Translations under genes and position numbers: made by a program
Shown here: piece by piece, positions 14,691 through 23,427 of the stretch
Layout: the number at the start of each line of letters is the position of its first letter
How positions within the stretch are numbered: position 1 is the first letter of the stretch
The notes under the pieces: generated by a model
The model's input: the letters and a program-made list of their open reading frames with translations, nothing else
Database searches by the model: none
What the model was told of the DNA's origin: nothing
Source: RGIG5612 sp045599965
GTDB lineage: Bacteria > Bacillota > Clostridia > Lachnospirales > Lachnospiraceae
DNA: 24,736 bases
Assembly (NCBI GenBank): GCA_045599965.1
Contig: JAZRXA010000010.1
Span: 1 to 24,736 of the forward strand
Reading direction: 5' to 3'

Positions 14691-17123
14691 TTACAAGTTA
14701 AGTTCACTACGTCTTATCATGTCATCTTGCGACTCTTTAAATACTTCAACGAAGTATGCAGAAAATCCTGCAACACGAACTACTAAGTCTTTGTATTTTT
14801 CTGGCTCAGCTTGCGCTGCCCTAAGAGTTTCACTAGATACAACATTAAGTTGAAGTTCCATGCCGCCATTCTTAAAATAGCTTTCCATAACTGCACGAAG
14901 TTTTTGGACACCGTCGTCACTAGCAAGTGATGATGGGTGGAATTTCATATTACATAAAGTTCCATTTCCAAACGCGCTTTGGTCATATTTAAGAATTGAT
15001 TGCATTGTTGCCACAGGGCCATTCTTATCCATACCTTGTACAGGTGAAATTCCATCACTTAAAGGATCTCCAATTTTTCTTCCATCTGGAGTTGCCCATG
15101 TTCCTTTACCAAAAGCAACATTAAGTGTTACAGGATAGCAACCTGGTTGGTATTTACTTCCTCTATGGCCTTCGCATTTGTTAATAGCCTCAGCATAAGT
15201 TTCAGCTACAAACTTAACGAATTTATCTGACTCTGGATCACCGTTACCCATTCTAGGAACGATGCCATTAATCTTTTGTCTTAATTCTTCATGGCCTTCC
15301 CAGTTTGACATAATAGCGTCATAAAGTTCTCTTGTTGTAGCAATCTTTTGAACGAAGCAAACTTGATTAATTACATTAAGAGAATCCGCAACGTTACCTA
15401 TACCGATACATGAGCTGCCAGTTGAATTAAACATAGCTCCGCCGCACTGTACGTCTTTACCGCTTTCCATACATCCTGCAACAGTTGCAGAAACAAGTGG
15501 GAGTTGTGCGTGGAAAGATGCCATTGTTTCCCAGGCATTCGTGCAGTTAGCATGCCATGGCATCCAAAAGTCGATTTGTTTTTTATATGCTTCGCAAACT
15601 TCCTCAATTGAGTTCATTTCGTAAAGGTAACCTGTTTCAGGACCAGTTTGGTGAGGTTCTGGACTACCTGGGAAGAAACTCTTAAGAGGGTTTGTTCCAT
15701 TGTTAATAGCCTGAACTAAAGCATTAACAATATTGATATAACTTTCTGTTCCTGTGCCACCAGGCTGTGCCCACTCGTATCCACCGATAGCAGGTTCAAC
15801 GCAGCCGATGAGACAATAATTTCTAGCATGCTCAAGAGGGATTCCGCGTTTCATCATTGCTGGAATAATAACTCCATCATATTCGAATGTTGGAACGCCA
15901 CCACATCTCTTTGTACATGCAATTGCTGCTTCCCAAAGTTTTGAAGGCATGTTGTCATTTACTCTTAGAGCTAATGGTGGTGAGTGAAGTTGCAAGCGAG
16001 CAAGAGATTCAATTACCATATAAGTAACTTCGTTAGTTGCATCGTTTCCATCTTTATCAACGCCACCAACAGTTACAAGCATGCCGCTAGTATAACCAGG
16101 GTTGCAAGCCGTTGAGAATGCAGAAATACATTTATTTTGTTCTGCAATTTTTAATATGAATAAATCTGTAAGTTCTTGTGCATACTCAGGTGTTAATGTT
16201 CCATTAGCAATATCTTGCTCATAATAATGGCCAAGGTATTGATCTAGACGACCAAAACTAATGCCGTGTTGTTGTGCATCTAAACACATAGACATCTGAT
16301 ACAAGAAAATACATTGAAGTGCATCATAATATGTTCTGCAAGGATTTTCGATAATCCAGTTAAGTGAATCTGCCATCATAAGCAATTCTTTTTTTCTATC
16401 TGGATTAGTTTCTGCATCAGCTTTTTCTTTAGCAGCCTTAGCATAACGTTTTGTGTAAATTATGATTCCTTCAGTTACTATTTCTATAGCTGTGTAAAAA
16501 TTATATTTATATGCTCCGTCTCCGCCGAAGCCATTATCTTCGAGTTCTTTCATTTTTGCTTTCGCTTCATCTCTGATAGCAGCAAAACCTTTTTGAGTCG
16601 CTATCCAGTGATTAGCAGCAAAATGGCCAACAGGGCATTGAGCATTTCCAAATGCATTAAATAATACGACGCCGTTTCCGATGTAATCTTCTTTATATTT
16701 TTTTGGAAGATACTCATCGGTGATTGCGCTCATATTGTTTTTAAGCCAAAATGCGCCCGTTTGTTTAATGTATTCTTCATCCTCTTTATCAATGTCGTAT
16801 GGATCAACGAATCTGTTAGCAAATCCGCCATGCTCCATCTCTTCAAAAACCCATGAAAAAGAAGTCTCTGGATATAAGGCACTACATCTATATGAGTTGC
16901 CTTGATTGCCGACGATGACTTCATCGTCGGCAATATATGTAGGCATGTTTTCAAATAGATTACGCAAATTTTTAGCACGTTTTAAAATTCCGGTAAGCTG
17001 TTGATTTTCCATATAGAATTCAGTTACCAGTTTATATCTCGAGATATCAATACGTGGTTTTGTTGTTCTATAACGCTCACGCATCTTTGCGACACGATCG
17101 CTTACATTTTTAAATTCATGCAT
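14691..17123 (-). CDS. Glycyl radical enzyme 2 (dehydratase/lyase-type, GCVEP)
   Basis: The protein has 810 residues with PFL-like and glycine-radical domains. The radical loop is RVAGFSAYFVEV with Gly786. The active-site loop is IGCVEPAIGGYEW with Cys441 and Glu443, the signature of the GRE eliminase branch (glycerol/propanediol dehydratase, choline TMA-lyase, hydroxyproline dehydratase, isethionate and related sulfolyases). Those residues place it in the branch but do not identify the substrate. AAGGAGA precedes the ATG at 17123, and the activase follows by 2 bp. It follows the MFS gene by 27 bp and is probably the first enzyme of the unit. No shell-targeting extension and no shell genes are seen, so a free cytosolic enzyme is likely. 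It is paralogous to GRE-1 but clearly diverged. Confidence 0.93.
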   Translation of the reverse strand: MHEFKNVSDRVAKMRERYRTTKPRIDISRYKLVTEFYMENQQLTGILKRAKNLRNLFENMPTYIADDEVIVGNQGNSYRCSALYPETSFSWVFEEMEHGGFANRFVDPYDIDKEDEEYIKQTGAFWLKNNMSAITDEYLPKKYKEDYIGNGVVLFNAFGNAQCPVGHFAANHWIATQKGFAAIRDEAKAKMKELEDNGFGGDGAYKYNFYTAIEIVTEGIIIYTKRYAKAAKEKADAETNPDRKKELLMMADSLNWIIENPCRTYYDALQCIFLYQMSMCLDAQQHGISFGRLDQYLGHYYEQDIANGTLTPEYAQELTDLFILKIAEQNKCISAFSTACNPGYTSGMLVTVGGVDKDGNDATNEVTYMVIESLARLQLHSPPLALRVNDNMPSKLWEAAIACTKRCGGVPTFEYDGVIIPAMMKRGIPLEHARNYCLIGCVEPAIGGYEWAQPGGTGTESYINIVNALVQAINNGTNPLKSFFPGSPEPHQTGPETGYLYEMNSIEEVCEAYKKQIDFWMPWHANCTNAWETMASFHAQLPLVSATVAGCMESGKDVQCGGAMFNSTGSSCIGIGNVADSLNVINQVCFVQKIATTRELYDAIMSNWEGHEELRQKINGIVPRMGNGDPESDKFVKFVAETYAEAINKCEGHRGSKYQPGCYPVTLNVAFGKGTWATPDGRKIGDPLSDGISPVQGMDKNGPVATMQSILKYDQSAFGNGTLCNMKFHPSSLASDDGVQKLRAVMESYFKNGGMELQLNVVSSETLRAAQAEPEKYKDLVVRVAGFSAYFVEVFKESQDDMIRRSELNL

Positions 17124-17150
17124 AACCTTTATCTCCTTAATAGGAAATTA

Positions 17151-18596
17151 TTATTTAACAACTTTTTCAGCTTCAAGTCTCTTAAGAAGTTCATCATCAA
17201 CTACGAGTCCTCTTTCTTCTCTTAACTTATTATCAACTTCAATAACGTGTTTAGGGTTGAATAATAAGATAAGGATGAATGAAATAACAGCGAGAACTGC
17301 AACGAATGCGAATGATAATGAATATCCTTGAAGAGCTACGCTACCAATCTTGAATCCTTTAACTGTTGCAAGTGTTGAAATGAATGTAGGTCCAAATGCT
17401 TGAAGGATACATCCAATAGGAGCACATGCTGCGAATACAGATGCGAAGTCTTCTCTTCTCCAATATCTTGCAAATCCGCTAAGACCATAGTTAGAAGCAG
17501 CACCCATGAATAAAGCAAGGCAAAGGCAAGCAATAAGAATGCAATATACATTATGAACTGCGCCAAGAACGCCTGCTACAAACATTATGCATGCTGTAAT
17601 AATGATGGCTTTCTTTGTACCATACTTTGTATCGATCATTCCAAGTAACCAGCTTCCTAACAAAGCAAATACTGAAACTAATGTAAGGATTGTACCTGAA
17701 CCTGAACCGAAGCAAAGTTGAATAAATACACCACTAGTAGCTGGTGCGAATGCTAATGCTGAAAGTTCACTATCATACTCTCCGATAACCTGTACGATTT
17801 GAACCATCATACCAACTGATGAAAGTAAAATGAAAGCTTCTGAAATTACTAAGAACCAAGTATCTCTTAAGCCAAATACTTTCTTTCTTGTCCATACAGT
17901 GTTCTTCTTAGCTTCAAGTTCTGCCATAAGCATTGCCTGTGCAGCTTCAGCAGTCATGTTCTTATCATTATCTCTGTAGCAACCGCATTGTTCTGGATAA
18001 TCTGTAATAAAGATTGCGCAGAATATAACGCCTAAGATTGAGATAAGTAAGAATGGTGAGAATGCCCAGAATCTTCCATATGTACCTGCTGCGAACATGA
18101 ACATTGTAAGTAAGAGTCCGTTTACGATTGGGAATGCAAATGTTGCAATACCCATAACTGTACCTCTTCTTCTTGGGAACCAGTTACCAATAAGAATTGT
18201 TACAAAGAAACTACTCCATAAAACTGAAGATACAGTTAAAATAACATAGCATACATACCAGAAAACGATTGATCCAATGTTTTTGCCTGTTGTGTCACCT
18301 GGAATTAACATTACACCAAGTGCACTAACGATTGTAATAAATCCAAAGATTAATCCCATCCATTTGATGCTCTTAATCTTGCCCATATTAGGAGCAAAAA
18401 CAAAGAATTGCAAAATAACAGCGATAATACTTGCACCTGTGTAAACCCATGTTAATACTTGAGTACTAATAAATTCAGCACCAAGTATGTTCTGAGGATA
18501 ACTTGTGAAAGCACTAAATGCTGCATATGCGAACATTTGATAGAAAACGAGGATCCATCCACGACCACCGAATCCTATGCTTTTTTTCTTTTCCAT
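17151..18596 (-). CDS. MFS transporter, probably an organic-acid (OFA-like) carrier
   Basis: This 481-residue protein has about twelve hydrophobic segments and a central cytosolic loop of about 40 residues after DYPEQCGCYRDND. That short tail after transmembrane segment 6 is typical of MFS organic-acid carriers of the oxalate/formate type. The FPRRRGTVMGIATFAFP loop is also MFS-like. AGAGGAGG precedes the ATG at 18596. It is the first gene of the GRE operon and its start faces the divergent PucR-like regulator. I infer import of the operon's substrate, probably a carboxylate, or exchange with a product. The similarity to OFA carriers is from pattern and loop layout, not an alignment. Confidence 0.82.
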   Translation of the reverse strand: MEKKKSIGFGGRGWILVFYQMFAYAAFSAFTSYPQNILGAEFISTQVLTWVYTGASIIAVILQFFVFAPNMGKIKSIKWMGLIFGFITIVSALGVMLIPGDTTGKNIGSIVFWYVCYVILTVSSVLWSSFFVTILIGNWFPRRRGTVMGIATFAFPIVNGLLLTMFMFAAGTYGRFWAFSPFLLISILGVIFCAIFITDYPEQCGCYRDNDKNMTAEAAQAMLMAELEAKKNTVWTRKKVFGLRDTWFLVISEAFILLSSVGMMVQIVQVIGEYDSELSALAFAPATSGVFIQLCFGSGSGTILTLVSVFALLGSWLLGMIDTKYGTKKAIIITACIMFVAGVLGAVHNVYCILIACLCLALFMGAASNYGLSGFARYWRREDFASVFAACAPIGCILQAFGPTFISTLATVKGFKIGSVALQGYSLSFAFVAVLAVISFILILLFNPKHVIEVDNKLREERGLVVDDELLKRLEAEKVVK

Positions 18597-18624
18597 ACTT
18601 TAACCTCCTCTTTTTAATTAATTA

Positions 18625-18716
18625 AAAATAGTATGATAGTTTATTTTACTATTTTGCAAAGAAATTTGACTGGGTATTTTTTTGAAATTAAACCCATAAA
18701 GTGTGCATAATGCACA
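18625..18716. promoter_or_regulatory. Divergent control region between GRE operon and PucR-like gene: two inverted repeats
   Basis: TGTGCAT-A-ATGCACA at 18702-18716 is a perfect 7+7 palindrome. AAAATAGTA/TACTATTTT at 18625-18633 and 18647-18655 is a second inverted repeat near the MFS start. They lie in the 244-bp gap between the divergent genes, where a PucR-type activator would be expected to bind. Clear -35/-10 pairs could not be fixed. Confidence 0.5.
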
Positions 18717-18840
18717 TTAATTTTGGCGACATTTTTATTATATTTGTTGTTTATTTGCCATTTACTTATCTTTTTCTTTATTATTTCTTTTTTATAGGTT
18801 AAACTAATTGTAATATTTTTTATTAATCAGGAGAGAGATT

Positions 18841-20436
18841 ATGTTAATACCACTTTCAGTTCTTTTATATTCAATAGAAGAAAAATATAATTTTCAAACG
18901 TCTTCAAAGCTCGATGAGAATGTTCTTCTAAAGACAATTATGATTACGCCGGAACATGACGTAAGCGATTTTAAGAAAACTTCTTTCGAAGAAAATACGA
19001 TTTATTTTTGCGGTGCAAATGTTTTGCTTAGCGCACTGGAAGACAAAAAATTTAATTGTGATAACGTATCTGTTTTCTTTGTAATAAACAACTGCGAAAC
19101 AAATATAAAAAATCCTTTGTTTGAAAACGTTCCAGTTGTTTTATTTGAGAACCCAGTCTTTTATAAACTTTTAAATGACGTAATGAATTATTTTACGGAA
19201 CTTATTAGGTGGGATAAGTCGACGCATGAGATGATTATGAATAACTGCTCTCTCGACGAGCTTATGCAATCTTATAGTGCGATTTCAAAATTTCCTCTGA
19301 TTATTTTTGATATTGAATTCCAAGTTATTGCTAGTTATTTTGATGGAAAAACTAAGAATGTTATTGTTGAAAATATTATTAAGCAAGGTCATGCTTCGGA
19401 AGAACATATGCGTAAGATGGTTGCGCTTAAATCCATAGGCCCTGAAAGTAAACAAGAAAATATGATTTCTATTGAATCATTTGATAAGTCTGGGCGTTTT
19501 AATCTTTATAAACAATTTAGAAAAAATGGTAAGCCTGTTGCTTTTGCTTTTCTATTTTGTGAAAGCAAAACTATAAACAATCGATTCATGGCTTTAATGG
19601 ATTTGTTCTTTAGTAATTTGTCTTTCTATTTTTCTAATACTGAAAAATATGACAAGTTAGGAACTTATCTTCATGAATATGTAATGGAGAGTCTTATAAA
19701 TTCTAGAAACTCTCTTGATGCAAACCGTCTTAATAATTATCTAAAGACCCTAGACATCCCTTCCCAAGGAAGTTTTTGGCTTATGAAAATAGGGACTGAT
19801 GAAAATGAAAATATTCGTCTTGCTTATCTTAGAAAAATTATTAATGATTGTACCTATATGACTACAGCTTTTATTTACAACGAAAGTCTTTATGTTTTAG
19901 TTGTTTCTAGAAACGCTTTTATTGGTGTTGACCCAAATTTAATAAATGTTGTTATTGGTAATATTAAAGATGCCCTGCCAAAATATGACATCTCTTTCTA
20001 TGTTAGTAATCCTTTTGAAAATATCAATGAGATTTATGATGCAAATATCCAATGCTCTGTTTTGGAAAGATTAATACCTAACACTAGTAAAAATAGTAAC
20101 AATGTTTATATGTATGATGATTACATTATCGAGCACTTTATTACTATGCTTTCCGACAGTTTGGACCTTAACTCTATTTTACCTATGCAGTATAAGACTT
20201 TTAAGCAATGGGATTATTCTGAAAAACATAACCTTTATGAAACCCTCGATCTTTTCCTAAAGAACAATTGCGACTTTAAAACTTCTGCAGAAGCTTTAGA
20301 TATTCACCGTAACACAATGTCTAATCGAATCCAAACTATCGAAGAACATCTTGGCGTTGACTTCAACGATTGTATTACTCGTCTTAAATTCACTCTTGCG
20401 TTTACTATTGATAGTTACATTAAAGACAATAAATAA
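18841..20436 (+). CDS. PucR/CdaR-like transcriptional regulator
   Basis: This 531-residue protein has a C-terminal PucR helix-turn-helix of the HTH_30 type, ETLDLFLKNNCDFKTSAEAL followed by DIHRNTMSNRIQTIEEHLG, at about residues 470-515. The N-terminal half lacks an obvious enzyme motif and probably contains ligand-sensing modules; a middle region resembles the CdaR/GGDEF-like domain. Such proteins often activate adjacent catabolic operons on sensing the substrate. AGGAGAGAG precedes the ATG at 18841. It diverges from the GRE operon across a 244-bp gap holding a palindrome, so I infer it controls that operon. Confidence 0.85.
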   Translation: MLIPLSVLLYSIEEKYNFQTSSKLDENVLLKTIMITPEHDVSDFKKTSFEENTIYFCGANVLLSALEDKKFNCDNVSVFFVINNCETNIKNPLFENVPVVLFENPVFYKLLNDVMNYFTELIRWDKSTHEMIMNNCSLDELMQSYSAISKFPLIIFDIEFQVIASYFDGKTKNVIVENIIKQGHASEEHMRKMVALKSIGPESKQENMISIESFDKSGRFNLYKQFRKNGKPVAFAFLFCESKTINNRFMALMDLFFSNLSFYFSNTEKYDKLGTYLHEYVMESLINSRNSLDANRLNNYLKTLDIPSQGSFWLMKIGTDENENIRLAYLRKIINDCTYMTTAFIYNESLYVLVVSRNAFIGVDPNLINVVIGNIKDALPKYDISFYVSNPFENINEIYDANIQCSVLERLIPNTSKNSNNVYMYDDYIIEHFITMLSDSLDLNSILPMQYKTFKQWDYSEKHNLYETLDLFLKNNCDFKTSAEALDIHRNTMSNRIQTIEEHLGVDFNDCITRLKFTLAFTIDSYIKDNK

Positions 20437-20459
20437 AGTTTAATAAATAAAATGAAAAA

Positions 20460-20493
20460 TGGGTGCCTCCCTGCTAGAAGCAAAAGGCACCCA
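20460..20493 (-). terminator. Terminator between convergent PucR-like and transketolase genes
   Basis: A 9-bp perfect stem (20460-20468 TGGGTGCCT and 20485-20493) is followed on the minus strand by TTTTTCATTTTA, so it mainly ends the transketolase operon. It may also work on the plus strand, with a weaker T-run. Confidence 0.78.
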
Positions 20494-20558
20494 CTTGTTC
20501 TAAATAAATTATTTAATAAAAAAATTATTGGCTTAAAGTAAAATCACATTCACCAATA

Positions 20559-21533
20559 TTATTCGCCAAGAATTTTATGAACTGCATCATAAATTCCAGC
20601 GTCATCGTAGCCATATCTTGCATGTAATTGTTCTGGTTCTCCGATTACTGAAAATTCATCAGGTACACCAACACGCATAAATGGTACATTAAGATTTTCT
20701 TCTGCAATAACTTCTGCAACAGCGCTTCCAAGTCCACCAATAATGTTGTGATCTTCAACAGTAATGATGCCCTTAGTTTCTTTTGCTGCAGCGCGGATTG
20801 CTTCTTTATCGATAGGCTTAATTGTGTGCATATCTACAACGCGGATGTTAATGTTTTCATCCTCTGAAAGCCAATCTGCTGCAAACAATGCGTTCATAAT
20901 ACAAAAGCTTGTTGCAAATACAGTAACAGCATCGCCTTCACGTACAGTGTTAGCTTTGCCAATTTGCCAATCATACTCTGTTCCTTCTGGATATACAACT
21001 GGTTCAGCTCCACGGCCGATTCTCATATAGATAGGACCTGGATGATGAACAGTCTCTTTAATAATTCTTGCGCACTGTCTTGGACCTGCTGGAACGATTA
21101 CCGTCATGTTAGCAATGCTTCTCATTATTGCAAGGTCTTCAGTTGCGTGATGAGTTGTTCCGCCATTACCCATTGATAATCCAGAGTGTGTGGATACTAT
21201 ACGAACTGGGAAGTTTGGATATGCGATATCCGTACGAACCATTTCACATGCCCTCATTGATGCGAAAGCAGCCATTGTTGAAACATAAGGAATTTTTCCG
21301 CATGCAGCCATTCCTGCTGCAGCTGCGAACATATTTTGCTCTGCAATTCCGAAATCAAAGAATCTATCCGGATGACGCTCTTTGAACGCTCCAGTTTTAT
21401 TGCTTCGCATAAGATCTGCGGTCAAAACAACGACATCTTTTTCAGTATCGCCTACTTCAGCGATAGCCTGTCCATAAATTTCACCAGAAGAAAGCATCTC
21501 AATGGTTTCAACATCAAATACTACTCCACCCAT
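20559..21533 (-). CDS. Transketolase, C-terminal subunit (pyrimidine-binding and C-terminal domains)
   Basis: This 324-residue protein corresponds to the C-terminal half of transketolase. The catalytic Glu is in GIAEQNM (Glu65), which activates the thiamine pyrophosphate cofactor, and a later THHATEDLAIMRS segment is typical of this half. The C-terminal domain contains VEDHNIIGGLGSAVAEV, the usual transketolase text. The ribosome binding site AAAGGAGG is embedded in the last codons of the N-terminal subunit gene, so translation is coupled. It should form an active alpha2-beta2-type enzyme with the 21536-22360 product. Two-subunit transketolases are known in many bacteria and in carbohydrate-specific operons. 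The exact sugar acceptor cannot be told. Confidence 0.93.
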   Translation of the reverse strand: MGGVVFDVETIEMLSSGEIYGQAIAEVGDTEKDVVVLTADLMRSNKTGAFKERHPDRFFDFGIAEQNMFAAAAGMAACGKIPYVSTMAAFASMRACEMVRTDIAYPNFPVRIVSTHSGLSMGNGGTTHHATEDLAIMRSIANMTVIVPAGPRQCARIIKETVHHPGPIYMRIGRGAEPVVYPEGTEYDWQIGKANTVREGDAVTVFATSFCIMNALFAADWLSEDENINIRVVDMHTIKPIDKEAIRAAAKETKGIITVEDHNIIGGLGSAVAEVIAEENLNVPFMRVGVPDEFSVIGEPEQLHARYGYDDAGIYDAVHKILGE

Positions 21534-21535
21534 TG

Positions 21536-22360
21536 TTAAGACCTCCTTTGCTGTAATAGTTTATTTTTCAAATCTTCAACAGTTTCTTCATCAAGGCCGC
21601 CATAGTGCCAATTTGTTTCATTCTCCATGAATTCAGCACCTTTACCTTTAATAGTATCAGCAATGATAATTGTTGGTTTACCCTTACATTCCTTTGCACT
21701 ATCAAATGCATTCTTCAAAGCCTCAACGTCATGGCCATCAACCTCGAGTACATTCCATCCAAAATCTCTCCACTTATCTGCGAATGGTTCGAGTGCCATA
21801 ATTTCTTCTGTTGGTCCATCTAAGCACAATTTGTTTCTATCAACAACTGCGCATAAATTATCTAATTTGAATTGAGGTGCAGACATTGCTGCTTCCCAAA
21901 TCATACCTTCGTTGCATTCACCATCACCAAGAAGCGTATATACTCTCCAGCTAGCATTATCTAATTTGCCTGCTAAAGCCATACCTACGCTGACTGAAAG
22001 TCCATGTCCAAGTGAACCAGTTGACATATCAACTCCAGGAATATAATGCATATTTGGATGCATACCAAATGCACTTTCATATCCGTTATAGTTTTCGATA
22101 AACTCTTCTGTATAATATCCTTTGTCAAGAAGAATGCCTGCGAGAGCCAAAAGTGCGTGGCCTTTACTAAGGACGAAGCGGTCTCTATCTGCCCACTCTG
22201 GATCTTCTGGTTTAACGTTCAATACATCGTAATAAAGAACTGTAAGGATATCCATAGCTGAAAGCGATCCACCGAAATGTCCGCTTCCTGCCTTAAGAGA
22301 AATATCAAAAAGTTTACAACGGAGATCTATTGCCTTATTGAACAATTCATTAATTGTCAT
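21536..22360 (-). CDS. Transketolase, N-terminal subunit (thiamine pyrophosphate diphosphate-binding)
   Basis: The protein has 274 residues. The thiamine diphosphate motif GDGECNEG (145-152) ends at Asn176, matching the GDG-x(26-28)-N pattern. Cofactor and phosphate-binding loops are KAGSGHFGGS (23-32) and SLGHGL (116-121). It lacks the catalytic Glu, which the partner subunit supplies. AAAGGAGG precedes the ATG at 22360, 16 bp after the dehydrogenase stop, so both transketolase subunits are co-transcribed with the dehydrogenase. The split is natural and not a frameshift, since each half has a full start, ribosome site and domain boundary. It transfers a ketol C2 unit between sugar phosphates or related ketoses. 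Confidence 0.93.
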   Translation of the reverse strand: MTINELFNKAIDLRCKLFDISLKAGSGHFGGSLSAMDILTVLYYDVLNVKPEDPEWADRDRFVLSKGHALLALAGILLDKGYYTEEFIENYNGYESAFGMHPNMHYIPGVDMSTGSLGHGLSVSVGMALAGKLDNASWRVYTLLGDGECNEGMIWEAAMSAPQFKLDNLCAVVDRNKLCLDGPTEEIMALEPFADKWRDFGWNVLEVDGHDVEALKNAFDSAKECKGKPTIIIADTIKGKGAEFMENETNWHYGGLDEETVEDLKNKLLQQRRS

Positions 22361-22376
22361 TATTTATGGCCTCCTT

Positions 22377-23393
22377 TCAACTACACTTGATAAGTACTTT
22401 TACATTCTCTTTATTCTTATTTGCTTCAAAAGCTTCCATACCTTTGTCTAGGTCATAAATCTCAGAGATTATTGGCTTAAGATCAAGTCTTGGAAGAAGA
22501 TTAACTGCCTTAATGAATAAGTATGGATAGAAGAATGTTGACTTAACTGTCATCTCCTTAAAGTAAGATGTTGCAAGGTGCATTGGGAACATGTAATCCA
22601 TTGGATATACAGCGAAGAAGTTAAGTGTTCCACCTCTTGCTACTAAGTTGAATGAATCTTCTGCAACTGATGGAATACCTGTTGCTTCGATTACACAATC
22701 AAATCCAACGTCATCTGTAAATTCCATTGCTGCATCAAGAACGTCTTCTTCCATTGAGTTAATTACTAAATCTGCACCAAACTTTTTGGCAAGTTCGAGT
22801 TTAGAATCAACAATATCGAATGCCATAATTTTTGATGCTCCTGCTAATTTTGCAAGTTGTACTTGCAATAAACCAATTGCCCCAAGTCCACAAATACAAA
22901 CTGATTTTCCAGGTCCAACGTCTGCACGCTCGATACCTCTTAAAGCAGCAGCTACAGGCTCTGCAAGAGCGCCTTCTTCTAGAGAGATTCCCTCTGGAAG
23001 TTTGTAAATTTGTTGCTCATTCCATACGAGTGTTTCAGCCATTGATCCTGGAGGAATATGTGCAATGAATTGCTCGCAGAAGTTTTCTTTTCCATTACGG
23101 CACATGTCGCAAGTGCCACAATAATAAGAAGGAGAGCCTGTTACAAGATCGCCAACTTTAAGTCCACGAATCTTTGCATTCTCTCCAAGTTCCACGATTG
23201 TTCCTGACATTTCATGGCCCATTATAATAGGATATGTCGATGCTGCACCAAGGTTTCCATCAACGATATGAGGGTCGCTTCCACAAATACCACTATAAGC
23301 AACTTTTACTCTAACATCATTTGGTCCAAGTTCTTGCTCCGGAACATCTCCTACTGCTAGGTCATTAATTCCACGTAAAATTAACGCTTTCAT
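22377..23393 (-). CDS. Zinc-dependent medium-chain alcohol (polyol) dehydrogenase
   Basis: This 338-residue MDR protein is close in pattern to sorbitol, butanediol and threonine dehydrogenases. Catalytic zinc ligands are Cys37 (SGICGSDPH), His60 and Glu61 (GHEMSG). The structural zinc lobe is complete: Cys92, Cys95, Cys98 and Cys106. The Rossmann loop GLGAIG lies at about residues 168-173. AAAGGAGG precedes the ATG at 23393. It is first in an operon with the transketolase subunits, which suggests oxidation of a polyol to a ketose (or reduction of an aldehyde) linked to C2 transfer. NAD(H) or NADP(H) preference is not certain. A TATAAT/TTGACT promoter lies just upstream in a palindrome. Confidence 0.9.
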   Translation of the reverse strand: MKALILRGINDLAVGDVPEQELGPNDVRVKVAYSGICGSDPHIVDGNLGAASTYPIIMGHEMSGTIVELGENAKIRGLKVGDLVTGSPSYYCGTCDMCRNGKENFCEQFIAHIPPGSMAETLVWNEQQIYKLPEGISLEEGALAEPVAAALRGIERADVGPGKSVCICGLGAIGLLQVQLAKLAGASKIMAFDIVDSKLELAKKFGADLVINSMEEDVLDAAMEFTDDVGFDCVIEATGIPSVAEDSFNLVARGGTLNFFAVYPMDYMFPMHLATSYFKEMTVKSTFFYPYLFIKAVNLLPRLDLKPIISEIYDLDKGMEAFEANKNKENVKVLIKCS

Positions 23394-23427
23394 AGAAATA
23401 CCTCCTTTTATAGTACATGCACTATTA

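Noticed and set aside
11264..17123. Pyruvate formate-lyase pair
   Set aside because: Both active sites are Cys-x-Glu rather than adjacent cysteines, and the activase has the ferredoxin insert of the eliminase class.
11264..17123. Arylacetate (4-hydroxyphenylacetate or indoleacetate) decarboxylase
   Set aside because: The proteins are shorter than that class and no small iron-sulfur subunit gene is adjacent. Not fully excluded for GRE-1.
20559..22360. Transketolase broken by a frameshift
   Set aside because: Each half has its own ribosome site and start at the natural domain boundary; two-subunit transketolases are normal.
20559..23393. Sulfoquinovose sulfo-transketolase pathway feeding an isethionate lyase
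   Set aside because: An attractive combination of split transketolase, dehydrogenase and GREs, but there is no sulfoquinovosidase, isomerase or sulfite/sulfonate transport gene, and the two blocks are separately oriented and regulated.
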